Source: a virus. Taken from it: a stretch of 32,865 nt of DNA. The notes under the pieces were generated by a model. It searched no databases. It saw only the letters and a program-made list of their open reading frames with translations, and was not told the DNA's origin. Positions 7,491-14,839 of the stretch are shown here, piece by piece (the first letter of the stretch is position 1; each line of letters opens with the position of its first letter). Position numbers and translations under genes: made by a program. Location of the stretch: IMG/VR virus record IMGVR_UViG_3300020204_002306, positions 1 to 32,865 of that record; one strand, 5' to 3'.

Positions 7491-8639
7491 ATGCAAGACA
7501 TTAAAACTACAAGCCTGTGTGAAATTTGTTACAGACATGTGCCTGCTGTGAGAGAAACCAGAGACAGTGGTGTGTATTTGTATAAAACATGTCCTGAACA
7601 TGGCAGTCAATGTATTGAGATAGAAAGAGACATAAATTTTTATCAACAATTACACTATGATACCATGGGTTACAGCATACCACAGGGCATCATGGTGGAA
7701 GTCACAGACAAGTGTAATCTCAATTGTCCACATTGTTATCATAAACCTGACAACAAACATTCAGACAAACCTATAGAACAGATACTGCAGCAGATCGAAA
7801 CAAAATTTGATGCTAGTGCTGGTGCAGTGATACTTGCAGGAGCTGAACCCACAGTGAGAAAAGATCTTCCTGAACTCGTTAGGAGTATCAAAAAATTACT
7901 GCATGAATTGCAGAGACCCACGGACGTGTGCATATTAACCAACGGAGTTAAACTGCATGACAGAGCATGGGTAAAAGAAATAGCACAAGCAGGCACCACC
8001 ATGGTAATGATTGGATTGAATCACCACACATATCAAGGAGATGTAGTGCATCAAAAGCAGTTGCAAGGCATAGACAACTGCATAAAAGAAGGAATCTTTG
8101 TGTACTATGTGGGCTACACTGTGGAAAAATTAGAACATCTGCCTGATGTGCTGGAAGAAATTCAAAGATTGGGGCATAGAGCATGGCAGTATCGAGTGAG
8201 AGCAGGCAGTGACATTGGAAGATCTCCAGACGAACCTCGTTTTTATCTCAGCGATCATGTGAAAAAAATAAAACAATATGCAGATCATAAAGGATGGCTG
8301 TGGGAAAAAAATCCAGCCGATGATAACTTGTATCATTATATGGTCAACATAAATGGATTAACACATAGAATAATACAGTGGAGTGATGTGAAAAGTATAG
8401 ATTTGGAGCAATTGCAGTGTGGCCCTTGGTGCGATTTTGTACCGGGTAAACCAGTCACAAATTTTTTACATCAGATTATGTTGCGTGATGCTGCTGTTAA
8501 CAAGAAACAAAAATTATTTGACACTGTGCCTAGCAAATACGAATTCAAACCTTTCCTAAATCAAAGACCAAAAACCAATTGGACCGGACACAGTTGGGCA
8601 GATTATAAAGAATTGCAGAAAAAGTCTATACGAATTTGA
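7491..8639 (+). CDS. Radical SAM enzyme with N-terminal CxxC/CPEHG motif (MJ0619/tetraether-synthase-like)
   Basis: A 382-residue protein. The radical SAM cluster motif is VTDKCNLNCPHC (C75, C79, C82), followed by AGAEP (116-120) replacing the GGEP SAM-binding motif. Ahead of it is a second cysteine group: C10-x2-C13 and TCPEHG with C34. C310 and C314 sit near the C-terminus (CGPWC). This N-terminal CxxC...CPEHG arrangement is the hallmark I associate with the MJ0619 and tetraether lipid synthase (Tes) group, which carry extra metal sites and do methylation or C-C coupling on unactivated carbons. It directly follows the kinase-like gene. Its stop overlaps the tail fibre gene tail-to-tail by 14 bases. 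Product unknown; lipid modification is a hypothesis from family and from the nearby desaturase. Confidence 0.75.
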   Translation: MQDIKTTSLCEICYRHVPAVRETRDSGVYLYKTCPEHGSQCIEIERDINFYQQLHYDTMGYSIPQGIMVEVTDKCNLNCPHCYHKPDNKHSDKPIEQILQQIETKFDASAGAVILAGAEPTVRKDLPELVRSIKKLLHELQRPTDVCILTNGVKLHDRAWVKEIAQAGTTMVMIGLNHHTYQGDVVHQKQLQGIDNCIKEGIFVYYVGYTVEKLEHLPDVLEEIQRLGHRAWQYRVRAGSDIGRSPDEPRFYLSDHVKKIKQYADHKGWLWEKNPADDNLYHYMVNINGLTHRIIQWSDVKSIDLEQLQCGPWCDFVPGKPVTNFLHQIMLRDAAVNKKQKLFDTVPSKYEFKPFLNQRPKTNWTGHSWADYKELQKKSIRI

Positions 8640-9993
8640 CAAACTGATGGGCTAGCACATCGAATGCAAACCCAGTGCCAGCTGCAAATGTGGCAGGTGT
8701 GGTCACTCTCAATCTAACATTGGCTCCACTCACATCTACTGTGACTGTGGACACTGAGTTGGTTCCGTTGAAAGTGGATTGAATGGTTGCTATGGAGGCT
8801 GCTGCTGCAGTATTCACAATTAAAAATTCTCCAATGAAAGTGTCATTGGCGCTGTAATGCACGCGAAGAGTCACTTTGGCTGATCTATAAAGTGCGTGAG
8901 GATATTCAAAGGCTGTGTAGGTTTCAGAAGTAGAGCTGACTGCTTGTGTATATGATCCGTCAAGTATGGAGATTTTTACTCTCTCAATATTGTCCACTTG
9001 CAGAGCTATACTTTCTTCCACTGATAATCTCTGAGTGGGAGTGGCAGTACCTATTCCAAAGTTACCAAATGAATCTAAGATTGCAGTGAATGTTGTGGTG
9101 CCACCATCAGGAGTGGTAAAAAATCCCACTGTGCCTGGCACTGCGCCTGGCGCTACTGGATTGCCGCTGTCTGCTTCCACAGATGCAAATAATCCGCTGC
9201 TTACTCTATAGGCTGTGCCGTCATAGCCCAAAAATGTCATGCCACCTATTGGATCACCTTGTGTGAGAATTGTGGGCACATTCAAAGTGCCTCTGCTGGC
9301 TTCAATTTCTATAGCGTCTGAAGACACACCATCTGTCAGAGCTGACACTCTAATGGATTTGTTTGTGAGCACTGGTGCTTTTATTCTTAGGCCTACACCG
9401 TTGGCAGAATCATTCACCCCAATCTGCACAGTGTCTAAAGCGCCTGTCACAGTGACCACATTGTTTTGAATCACCACACTGCCATTGGAGAAATAATCCG
9501 TTGCAGGATTGGTGCTCAATAAGAGCGTGCCTGCGGTGTCGTAGATGTCTGCTTTGATTCTTTTGGTTATGCCATCCACCATCACTGTGGAGTCATCTCC
9601 AAACACTGACCCTTTAAGATCACCTGATACATCACCACTTACATCGCCTGTTAAATTTCCTGTGACGTTGCCGGTCACATTGCCTGTCAAATTGCCTGTG
9701 ACATTGCCTGTGATTGCTGCAGTCACAGTGCCGCTGGCATTCACATTGGTGAAAAAACCATTGTTCCAACGCAGTGCTGATGTGCCTAAAGTTCTTGTGT
9801 TGTTTGCATCTGGAGTGATGTTGCTGGCTACTCCTGTGAATGACACAGTGCCTGTGTCCACTGCCACGCCGCCCACTGTGGAACCATCACCCACGTACAA
9901 CTCTTTGGTATCCGTGGTGTAGATCAGTTCTCCTTCTGCTGGAGTTATGCCTAATCGCTGTGCATCTGTGCCGCGTCTAAGTTTGAATGCCAT
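8626..9993 (-). CDS. Tail fibre-like virion protein with GNVT repeats
   Basis: A 455-residue protein. The opening FKLRRGTDAQRLGITPAEGE and the nearby LYVGDGSTVGG form a short N-terminal module often seen on tail fibres and other adhesins of T4-like marine phages. Residues 95-130 are four-residue repeats of the TGNV/TGNL type. The rest is Ser/Thr/Gly/Val-rich beta structure (TFTAILDSFGNFGIGTATP) ending in LAHQFVKFV. There is no peptidase S74-type autocleavage domain or catalytic motif visible. It likely forms part of the host-recognition apparatus. Expression is probably late, from the CATAAATA box at 10018-10025. Confidence 0.8.
   Translation of the reverse strand: MAFKLRRGTDAQRLGITPAEGELIYTTDTKELYVGDGSTVGGVAVDTGTVSFTGVASNITPDANNTRTLGTSALRWNNGFFTNVNASGTVTAAITGNVTGNLTGNVTGNVTGNLTGDVSGDVSGDLKGSVFGDDSTVMVDGITKRIKADIYDTAGTLLLSTNPATDYFSNGSVVIQNNVVTVTGALDTVQIGVNDSANGVGLRIKAPVLTNKSIRVSALTDGVSSDAIEIEASRGTLNVPTILTQGDPIGGMTFLGYDGTAYRVSSGLFASVEADSGNPVAPGAVPGTVGFFTTPDGGTTTFTAILDSFGNFGIGTATPTQRLSVEESIALQVDNIERVKISILDGSYTQAVSSTSETYTAFEYPHALYRSAKVTLRVHYSANDTFIGEFLIVNTAAAASIATIQSTFNGTNSVSTVTVDVSGANVRLRVTTPATFAAGTGFAFDVLAHQFVKFV
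9604..9711 (-). repeat. 12-bp tandem coding repeat in the tail fibre gene
   Basis: About nine 12-base units encode TGNV, TGNL, TGDV, SGDV, SGDL and KGSV in a row (protein residues 95-130). Several adjacent units are almost identical in DNA, for example the repeated cctgtgacattg. Such a run can gain or lose units in frame by slippage or recombination. Confidence 0.75.
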
Positions 9994-10017
9994 ATGTTTC
10001 TTGTGTAAATTACAATG

Positions 10018-10025
10018 TATTTATG
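10018..10025 (-). promoter_or_regulatory. Late promoter for the tail fibre gene
   Basis: CATAAATA on the minus strand differs from the T4 late consensus TATAAATA at one base. It lies 24 bases before the fibre ATG at 9993, a normal distance for a late promoter with a short leader. It sits in a 63-base gap between genes that holds nothing else I can identify. Confidence 0.6.
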
Positions 10026-10056
10026 CTGACTACTAGCAATGCAAACCGTTTGATCT

Positions 10057-10371
10057 TTACTTTTTTAGGAACTTTTTGGTGCGTTTTTCAATGTCCTGTT
10101 TAACTTTGTCAGTATCCAATCTAAAATCCACACTTTTAATGCTTTTGCTGTAGTTTTTAAACAGCTCATTCAGTGTGTCTTCCAGGTTTTCTTTCTCCTG
10201 TTTTTTGTGGTTTTTTTTCACTTTGATGTCCCATTTTTTCCCATCATTGAATGTGACTTTGATGCTGAGCAGATACTGTATGGGAATGGCCTTAACAGTA
10301 ACTTCATTGAATACGTCAGGCCATTTGTCCACCACATTCTTCGGCAGTTGTTTTTTGTCAAAAAGCACCAC
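10057..10371 (-). CDS. Small conserved phage protein, GTG start uncertain
   Basis: About 104 residues. The N-terminal half is beta-rich (VKAIPIQYLLSIKVTFND, GKKWDIKVKKN) and the C-terminal half is a charged Lys/Glu-rich helix ending KKFLKK. No catalytic motif is visible. The first in-frame start codons are adjacent GTGs. The frame stays open upstream for at least 15 codons, encoding IYRIGSVVV, which looks like a genuine first beta strand, but without ATG, GTG or TTG. The true start is therefore in doubt. It follows the 195-residue gene closely and probably belongs to the late virion cluster. Confidence 0.65.
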   Translation of the reverse strand: MVLFDKKQLPKNVVDKWPDVFNEVTVKAIPIQYLLSIKVTFNDGKKWDIKVKKNHKKQEKENLEDTLNELFKNYSKSIKSVDFRLDTDKVKQDIEKRTKKFLKK

Positions 10372-10379
10372 AACTGAGC

Positions 10380-10967
10380 CTATTCTGTAGATTCTTTTGA
10401 TTTTGCTTTGAGCTCGTCCGCTTGTTTTCTCAATCTAGCAGCTTCCTTGTACAGTCTGTCAGCATCACTTCTCAATTTGGCTGCCAGCTGATCATCAGTC
10501 ATCACAGTTTCGTTCTTCAATGATTCCAGCACTGGATTCACTATGCGTTTTGCTTGTGAATTGGCTGGAGTTTCTTTGTCAGCAGTGATGGCCAGTTCAG
10601 CAATTTTTAAACCTTTTTGCTGAGCTATGGCAGCATTCAAAGCATCCAAACTGATGTTGGTGACTGGATTGGGAGTCATTTCTATTTCGTTGGCTTTGAC
10701 TTTTTTCATCAATCCTTTCACATGAAATCTAGCCAGCATGATGGAACCATCACCCAGTGAGGTACGGGCCATGGCTTCGGCCAATTCATACGAACTTTGA
10801 CTGGCAGAGCTGTGTATCAGGTCCATCAATCTTGTATGCTCGTCTGTGTCCAATTCACTGGTGGGTACCACCAATGCGTATTCTGGATCACTGGGCAGCA
10901 CTCTATACACCACTCCCACCACTTCTTTGTTGTGTTTGAATCGGCCCAAATGTTTGACTTCAGACAT
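10380..10967 (-). CDS. Conserved phage protein with C-terminal coiled coil
   Basis: About 195 residues from ATG (MSEVKHLGRF). The open frame extends upstream to 11129, but that part is antisense-like in composition and overlaps the 102-residue gene, so this ATG, which overlaps that gene's end by 8 bases, is preferred. The N-terminal half (VVGVVYRVLPSDPEYALVV, then a helical region) is a small alpha/beta domain. Residues about 160-195 form a Lys/Glu/Ala heptad-like helix (DADRLYKEAARLRKQADELK). It sits between other small phage proteins and the tail fibre. A virion or assembly role is likely from context but not shown. Confidence 0.7.
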   Translation of the reverse strand: MSEVKHLGRFKHNKEVVGVVYRVLPSDPEYALVVPTSELDTDEHTRLMDLIHSSASQSSYELAEAMARTSLGDGSIMLARFHVKGLMKKVKANEIEMTPNPVTNISLDALNAAIAQQKGLKIAELAITADKETPANSQAKRIVNPVLESLKNETVMTDDQLAAKLRSDADRLYKEAARLRKQADELKAKSKESTE

Positions 10968-11268
10968 TTTTATTCTCACTTCCTGCAGTGGTTGCTGCGG
11001 GACCAGTGGTTTTGGCTGCTGCTGCCTGCTGTGCTTGAATAGCATTGAGAAATGCTTCCAATTTGTTGTAGGTGGTGCCCACAGCCTGCATTTCGCCTGC
11101 CTTGAAAGCGCCCCTTTGTGATGCCACATCTATGATGGCTTTGATTGTGTTAAGATCCTGCACAGTGAGATCACTGGCTGCACCAGCTGGTGGTGTGGCT
11201 GCTTTTGGCATGACCATACTAGTGGTTGCAGTAGGATTCGCTGCAGGATTTTTATTTTCGATTGTCAT
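10960..11268 (-). CDS. Small Ala-rich conserved phage protein
   Basis: A 102-residue protein. Ala/Pro/Thr-rich low-complexity ends flank a helical core, LTVQDLNTIKAIIDVASQR then FKAGEMQAVGTTYNKLEAFL. I believe this core recurs in T4-like cyanophages, but I give no function. A clear Shine-Dalgarno (AAGGAG) precedes the ATG. A TAAATA box lies 31 bases upstream, so it probably heads a late unit running 102-residue gene, 195-residue gene, 104-residue gene. Confidence 0.75.
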   Translation of the reverse strand: MTIENKNPAANPTATTSMVMPKAATPPAGAASDLTVQDLNTIKAIIDVASQRGAFKAGEMQAVGTTYNKLEAFLNAIQAQQAAAAKTTGPAATTAGSENKNV

Positions 11269-11292
11269 TAGAGTTACTCCTTGTTTGTATAT

Positions 11293-11312
11293 ACGAAATT
11301 ATTTAACTTCGT
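11293..11312 (-). promoter_or_regulatory. Late-type TAAATA box inside a small hairpin
   Basis: GTTAAATA (11300-11307, minus strand) lies in the 10-base loop of a 5-bp stem (acgaa / ttcgt). It is 31 bases before the ATG of the 102-residue protein and overlaps the TAA stop of the gene before it. It is a plausible late promoter; the stem is too short to act as a terminator by itself. Confidence 0.45.
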
Positions 11313-11587
11313 AGTATGTGTGGGCAACTCAAACTGAATATTGTGACTTCTTTTGGATCTTCGAAACCAATTTTTATTGCGTACTCTGCTCGTTTTTCTT
11401 CTGTGTTCACCAGCACTTTGCCAATAAAAAATCTACTCTTGAGATTGTTGTAGATCCATCTGCTGACTTTTTCTTCCACAGAGTAATCAAATTTGATTTC
11501 AATTATTTTGAAATGAGGCAGACACTTTTTGGTTCGTCTAGTACCAAAAAAATTATGTGGATTTGGTTCACCTGTTTTCTGCAGCAT
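11303..11587 (-). CDS. Small conserved phage protein
   Basis: A 94-residue soluble protein with NFFGTRRTKKCLPHFKIIEI near the start, a middle helix (VEEKVSRWIYNNLKSRF) and C-terminal strands (RAEYAIKIGF, VTIFSLSCPH). The gene begins directly after the stop of the VWA gene, so it is co-transcribed with the MoxR/VWA pair. I know of no activity. Being tied to that pair, it could be an accessory factor of it. Confidence 0.65.
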   Translation of the reverse strand: MLQKTGEPNPHNFFGTRRTKKCLPHFKIIEIKFDYSVEEKVSRWIYNNLKSRFFIGKVLVNTEEKRAEYAIKIGFEDPKEVTIFSLSCPHILRS

Positions 11588-12808
11588 CTATTCCTCGTAG
11601 TTGACGCTGACTCCAAACGGTGCTTTGATCTTCTTTTCAAATGGATTATTGATGATAAACAGAGTGTCACAGTAGTCTGGATCACCCCAACTGCCCCAAG
11701 GTAAACCATCAGTGAACACTATGAGTTTTTTTGGCATTATGTTGTTTTCTTTCATGTAGTCCCAATTGGCCATGAATTCAGTGCCCCCACCACCTTCTAA
11801 TTTGTATTTGGATATATCATCATCATATGGAGTAAAATCTTTTTCATTATAGATTTCAGTATCGAAAGTCCAAACTTTAATCTTGTAATCTTTGTATTGA
11901 TCCATGATTCCTTTTACTTCAGTGAGGAAAGTTTTCAGTTGATTGTTGTCTATGCTGCCGCTGGCATCTATTGCCACACAAATATCTATGGTGTTTTCAA
12001 ACTGTGAACCTGGCAGTACCACATTGGTGTGCCAGCCCTTTCTGCTGGGTCGAGTGAAACTGTAATCGCTTTTGATTGAACTTTGTATTTGAGTTTGTAG
12101 TAATTCTCTCCAACTCATTTTAGGGTTAGTTAGATTTTCTACAATTCTTTGTATTTCAGCAGGTAGATTGCCTGCACCAGCTGCTTGTGCAGATTGCAGT
12201 ATGGAATCTTTTATTTCGTCTCGAATCTTTCTCAGCTCTTCTTTAGAGTAAGCTGGTTTCTTGTCACTATCGGGCTTGGAATTCTTTCCATTTTGTTTTT
12301 CCCAGTCCACATGTTCATCCAACAGTTGTCCCAGTTTCTCTAATTGTTTGTCATCATATTTTTTATACAATTCATCATAAACTCTTTCAGAACTCCAGCC
12401 TTCATACTTGAAGTCTTGAAATATAGGAATTTTTTTAGGCTGCTTGCCTATGTTATCACGCACCAATGTGTTGTTTACCACATAATCACAGGCCACATTG
12501 TAGATGTTTCTATCTCTGTCTTCTGCTCTTGTGATATGATCAAACACACAATGCAATATTTCGTGAGCAATTACAAATTCGATCTCTCTCGTATCAAGTT
12601 TATTAAAAAATTTTGTGTTGTAATACAGATTTCTACCATCTGTGGCAGCAGTTGGACACCATTCATCACATTCTTGAATGCCCAATCTTGTTGCCATGTT
12701 GCCGAAAAAAGGATGTCTCAGCAGTAAACCAATTCTTGCTACAACAATTTTATCTAGTACTTCTTCCTGTAGTTTCGAAAGTTTTTCTTTTTTATTCATA
12801 AGTGCCAT
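11588..12808 (-). CDS. VWA domain protein with N-terminal zinc-metallopeptidase-like domain (DUF2201-like)
   Basis: A 406-residue protein. The N-terminal half carries AHEILH (81-86), an HExxH-type zinc-peptidase helix, followed by CDYVVNN. A Lys/Glu-rich linker spans about 150-205. The C-terminal half is a von Willebrand A domain: AIDASGSI gives the MIDAS D281-x-S283-x-S285, GGGTEF gives a likely metal-contact Thr, and KLIVFTDGLPWG gives the distal Asp. Such proteins pair with MoxR ATPases to remodel or insert metals into protein targets. Here the MoxR gene is immediately upstream, separated by a hairpin. The target in the phage is unknown. Confidence 0.82.
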   Translation of the reverse strand: MALMNKKEKLSKLQEEVLDKIVVARIGLLLRHPFFGNMATRLGIQECDEWCPTAATDGRNLYYNTKFFNKLDTREIEFVIAHEILHCVFDHITRAEDRDRNIYNVACDYVVNNTLVRDNIGKQPKKIPIFQDFKYEGWSSERVYDELYKKYDDKQLEKLGQLLDEHVDWEKQNGKNSKPDSDKKPAYSKEELRKIRDEIKDSILQSAQAAGAGNLPAEIQRIVENLTNPKMSWRELLQTQIQSSIKSDYSFTRPSRKGWHTNVVLPGSQFENTIDICVAIDASGSIDNNQLKTFLTEVKGIMDQYKDYKIKVWTFDTEIYNEKDFTPYDDDISKYKLEGGGGTEFMANWDYMKENNIMPKKLIVFTDGLPWGSWGDPDYCDTLFIINNPFEKKIKAPFGVSVNYEE

Positions 12809-12815
12809 CTTTAAA

Positions 12816-12841
12816 TGCGGGGTATGTGTTCACACCCCGCA
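12816..12841 (-). terminator. Strong hairpin between the MoxR and VWA genes
   Basis: tgcggggt and accccgca are perfect 8-bp inverted arms around a 10-base loop, GC-rich in an otherwise AT-rich genome. It fills most of the 40-base gap and ends 8 bases before the VWA start codon. A long T-run is missing after it, so it may be a weak attenuator, an RNA-processing or stability element, or a structure that limits VWA translation, rather than a full terminator. Confidence 0.6.
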
Positions 12842-12848
12842 AGCTGAT

Positions 12849-13952
12849 TTACTCAGTAGTTTTTTGTGCGGCAATGACATACTTGCCGTACTTTTCATGG
12901 AACTCATCGAAGCACTTGATACTGTCTGGATCAATTGGCAATTGATATTGTGTCAATGCCACCTTGATACCCATGACCACAATTTCTGTGTCAAAGTTAT
13001 CCATAGCAAATCTAAGAAATCTATTGACTTTCTCATTAAATTTCTTATCTTTCTTATCACTTGCTTCTTTCAGTTCGTAGCACAATGAGACTGTCAAGGA
13101 ATACATGGCACTGATTTCTCTAGTCTTCATTTTTTCCACCTTACCCAACAGTATGTCCGAAGGATTAGGTAGATCTTTTGCTACTTTCCTGTGAGCCATG
13201 AATTTTACTGCTAATCCTTCGCCCACCGCACCGCTCACTAGGTCCGATGTGACACTCTCATCAATTTCATCTGTAAGTAATTCACTTACAAATGTCCAAC
13301 TGCGTGGAGTTGCAAAGGATCGACCCGAATTTTTAGGGTCGAAATCATATAAATCTTTCTTACTGAATGTGAGAAAACCCACCACATCCTTGTGTATGTT
13401 GTGTGACACAGCCCATTGAAACCAGTCTTCAAAATCCACTTTCATTTCAATGTGTATGAATCTATTGGCTAAAGGAGCTGGCATTCTGTACACAATACCC
13501 CTGTCAACTTCTCTGTTGCCTGCTGCAATGATAACCACATTGTCAGGCAATTTGTATGTGCCCACTCTGCGATTCAATATCAATTGATAGGCAGCTGCCT
13601 GCACAGCAGGTGCTGCTGAATTCATTTCGTCTAAAAATAATATAATTTGTTTGTGTTTCTTTGCCACTGATTCGTTTGGCAATTCACTTGGAGGCGCCCA
13701 AACCATTTGTTTGTCATTGGAATCAAAATATGGAATGCCTTTGATATCTGTGGGTTCCCACAGACTCAATCTTATATCAATTACATGAGCTTCGATTGCT
13801 TCTGCTATTTGATGCACAATATCAGACTTGCCTATGCCTGGTGCTCCCCATAAAAATATAGGTCTTCTCTTTGTGATTGCGTGTCGTATGCTGTTTTTTG
13901 CCTGATTAGGTCCTAACTGCCTAACCGCTAAACTGTCTTTATCTTTTGCCAT
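12849..13952 (-). CDS. MoxR-type AAA+ ATPase
   Basis: A 367-residue protein. Walker A is GAPGIGKS (36-43). Walker B is IILFLDEM (103-110), followed by NSAAPAVQAAAYQLI, the sensor-proximal helix typical of MoxR proteins. IIAAGNRE is sensor 1, and LANRFIHIEM contains the Arg finger region. MoxR ATPases form hexamers that act with a VWA partner as chaperones. The partner is the next gene downstream. A good Shine-Dalgarno (AAGGAG, 13957-13962) and two nested sigma70-like promoters precede the ATG, so it is probably expressed early by host RNA polymerase. Confidence 0.88.
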   Translation of the reverse strand: MAKDKDSLAVRQLGPNQAKNSIRHAITKRRPIFLWGAPGIGKSDIVHQIAEAIEAHVIDIRLSLWEPTDIKGIPYFDSNDKQMVWAPPSELPNESVAKKHKQIILFLDEMNSAAPAVQAAAYQLILNRRVGTYKLPDNVVIIAAGNREVDRGIVYRMPAPLANRFIHIEMKVDFEDWFQWAVSHNIHKDVVGFLTFSKKDLYDFDPKNSGRSFATPRSWTFVSELLTDEIDESVTSDLVSGAVGEGLAVKFMAHRKVAKDLPNPSDILLGKVEKMKTREISAMYSLTVSLCYELKEASDKKDKKFNEKVNRFLRFAMDNFDTEIVVMGIKVALTQYQLPIDPDSIKCFDEFHEKYGKYVIAAQKTTE

Positions 13953-13969
13953 GTTGCTCCTTGTTAAAT

Positions 13970-14005
13970 TATATACAGTATAGCATCACCCTATGTCAAA
14001 GTCAA
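13970..14005 (-). promoter_or_regulatory. Two nested sigma70-type promoters for the MoxR/VWA unit
   Basis: On the minus strand TTGACT (14005-14000) is followed after exactly 17 bases by TATACT (13982-13977). TTGACA (13999-13994) is followed after 18 bases by TATATA (13975-13970). The two -35 elements touch each other. Transcripts would start 10-20 bases before the MoxR Shine-Dalgarno. The remainder of the gap 13953-14086 shows no gene. Confidence 0.75.
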
Positions 14006-14086
14006 ACTATATTGTGTCGAAATATGAATTTTGTGGATAAAAAAAGTCAACAAAATCAATGATGTATTATTCAACAAAATAGCGGG

Positions 14087-14476
14087 TCACTCCTGTGTGA
14101 AAGGTCTTTGCATGGCTTTCACCAGTCCATACTTTCTTATATCACCTGAAAACAAGTGCAATTCTATGGCTTTTTTTTCATTGGTAACTATGATTCCATC
14201 TGCTGCCACATAATAAGGGCAATCAATGAATTTATCTAGAAACAATATGACCTGAGTGGTGATAGTGAAATCTTGTGGAAAAGGCACATCATAGGTTTGC
14301 ATGTCCAGTTTGTCTGTGATAAATTTAAGGCCTTCTTCAGACAACCTCAATCCACCATGCTGTTTGGATTTGGCACTACGCCACCATTTTGGCATATATT
14401 CCGCCAATGAATTGTCAGTGACAGATATGTTAGCTTGTGTGAGAAATATTTTAGTGTAGGTGCTTTTCCAGTCCAT
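14087..14476 (-). CDS. Conserved phage protein, function unknown
   Basis: A 129-residue soluble alpha/beta protein (YMPKWWRSAK, HGGLRLSEEGLKFITDKL, then IDCPYYVAADGIIV and KAIELHLFSGD). The pattern of a small winged-helix-like first half and a beta strand pair is suggestive, but I cannot name the fold. Its start overlaps the stop of the preceding gene (TAATG). It ends the minus unit fed by the late box at 14798-14805. Residue order recalls proteins common in T4-like marine phages. Confidence 0.65.
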   Translation of the reverse strand: MDWKSTYTKIFLTQANISVTDNSLAEYMPKWWRSAKSKQHGGLRLSEEGLKFITDKLDMQTYDVPFPQDFTITTQVILFLDKFIDCPYYVAADGIIVTNEKKAIELHLFSGDIRKYGLVKAMQRPFTQE

Positions 14477-14766
14477 TATTTTTCAGTCACAGTCTCGCCC
14501 TTGTTCAGCTTGACCACCGAAAAATCCTGCACATTGAATAGAGTGTTCAATTTCTTAGCAAGGTTAAATGCATGACCTGGATTGCTGAAGGATACTTTTT
14601 TGTACTTGGGCCCTGGATAGTTGGTGGTCACGTTGGACGATTTCAAATTGAAAGGCTTGTCCTTGTAAAACACTGCCCAGATGGCTTCTGCTTCCAAAAT
14701 CTGTTCTGCTTTGTAGTCTTTCTTGTTTACATTTTCCAAAAGAACTACTGGTTTGGGTCTACTCAT
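14476..14766 (-). CDS. Small conserved phage protein
   Basis: About 96 residues from ATG (MSRPKPVVLLENV), with a Shine-Dalgarno (AAGGA) just upstream. The frame runs on to 14796, but the extra residues (CITHTCKEN) come from the leader and are not preferred. KAEQILEAEAIWAVFYKDKPF and HAFNLAKKLNTLF are helices, and YKKVSFSNPG is a strand. No known motif is seen. It lies 32 bases below a GATAAATA box and is coupled to the next gene by TAATG. Confidence 0.65.
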   Translation of the reverse strand: MSRPKPVVLLENVNKKDYKAEQILEAEAIWAVFYKDKPFNLKSSNVTTNYPGPKYKKVSFSNPGHAFNLAKKLNTLFNVQDFSVVKLNKGETVTEK

Positions 14767-14797
14767 ATTTTCCTTGCATGTGTGAGTTATACACATA

Positions 14798-14805
14798 TAT
14801 TTATC
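14798..14805 (-). promoter_or_regulatory. Late promoter box
   Basis: GATAAATA on the minus strand, one mismatch from the T4 late consensus, lies 31 bases before the ATG at 14766, followed by a Shine-Dalgarno. The surrounding gap 14767-14839 contains an A8 run but no hairpin that would make a terminator. Confidence 0.55.
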
Positions 14806-14839
14806 TGTCTTGTACCAAAAAAAATAGTGTTTAAATCAA

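Noticed and set aside
10968-11129. N-terminal extension of the 195-residue protein
   Set aside because: The extension is antisense-like, overlaps the 102-residue gene, and the internal ATG at 10967 has the normal short overlap.
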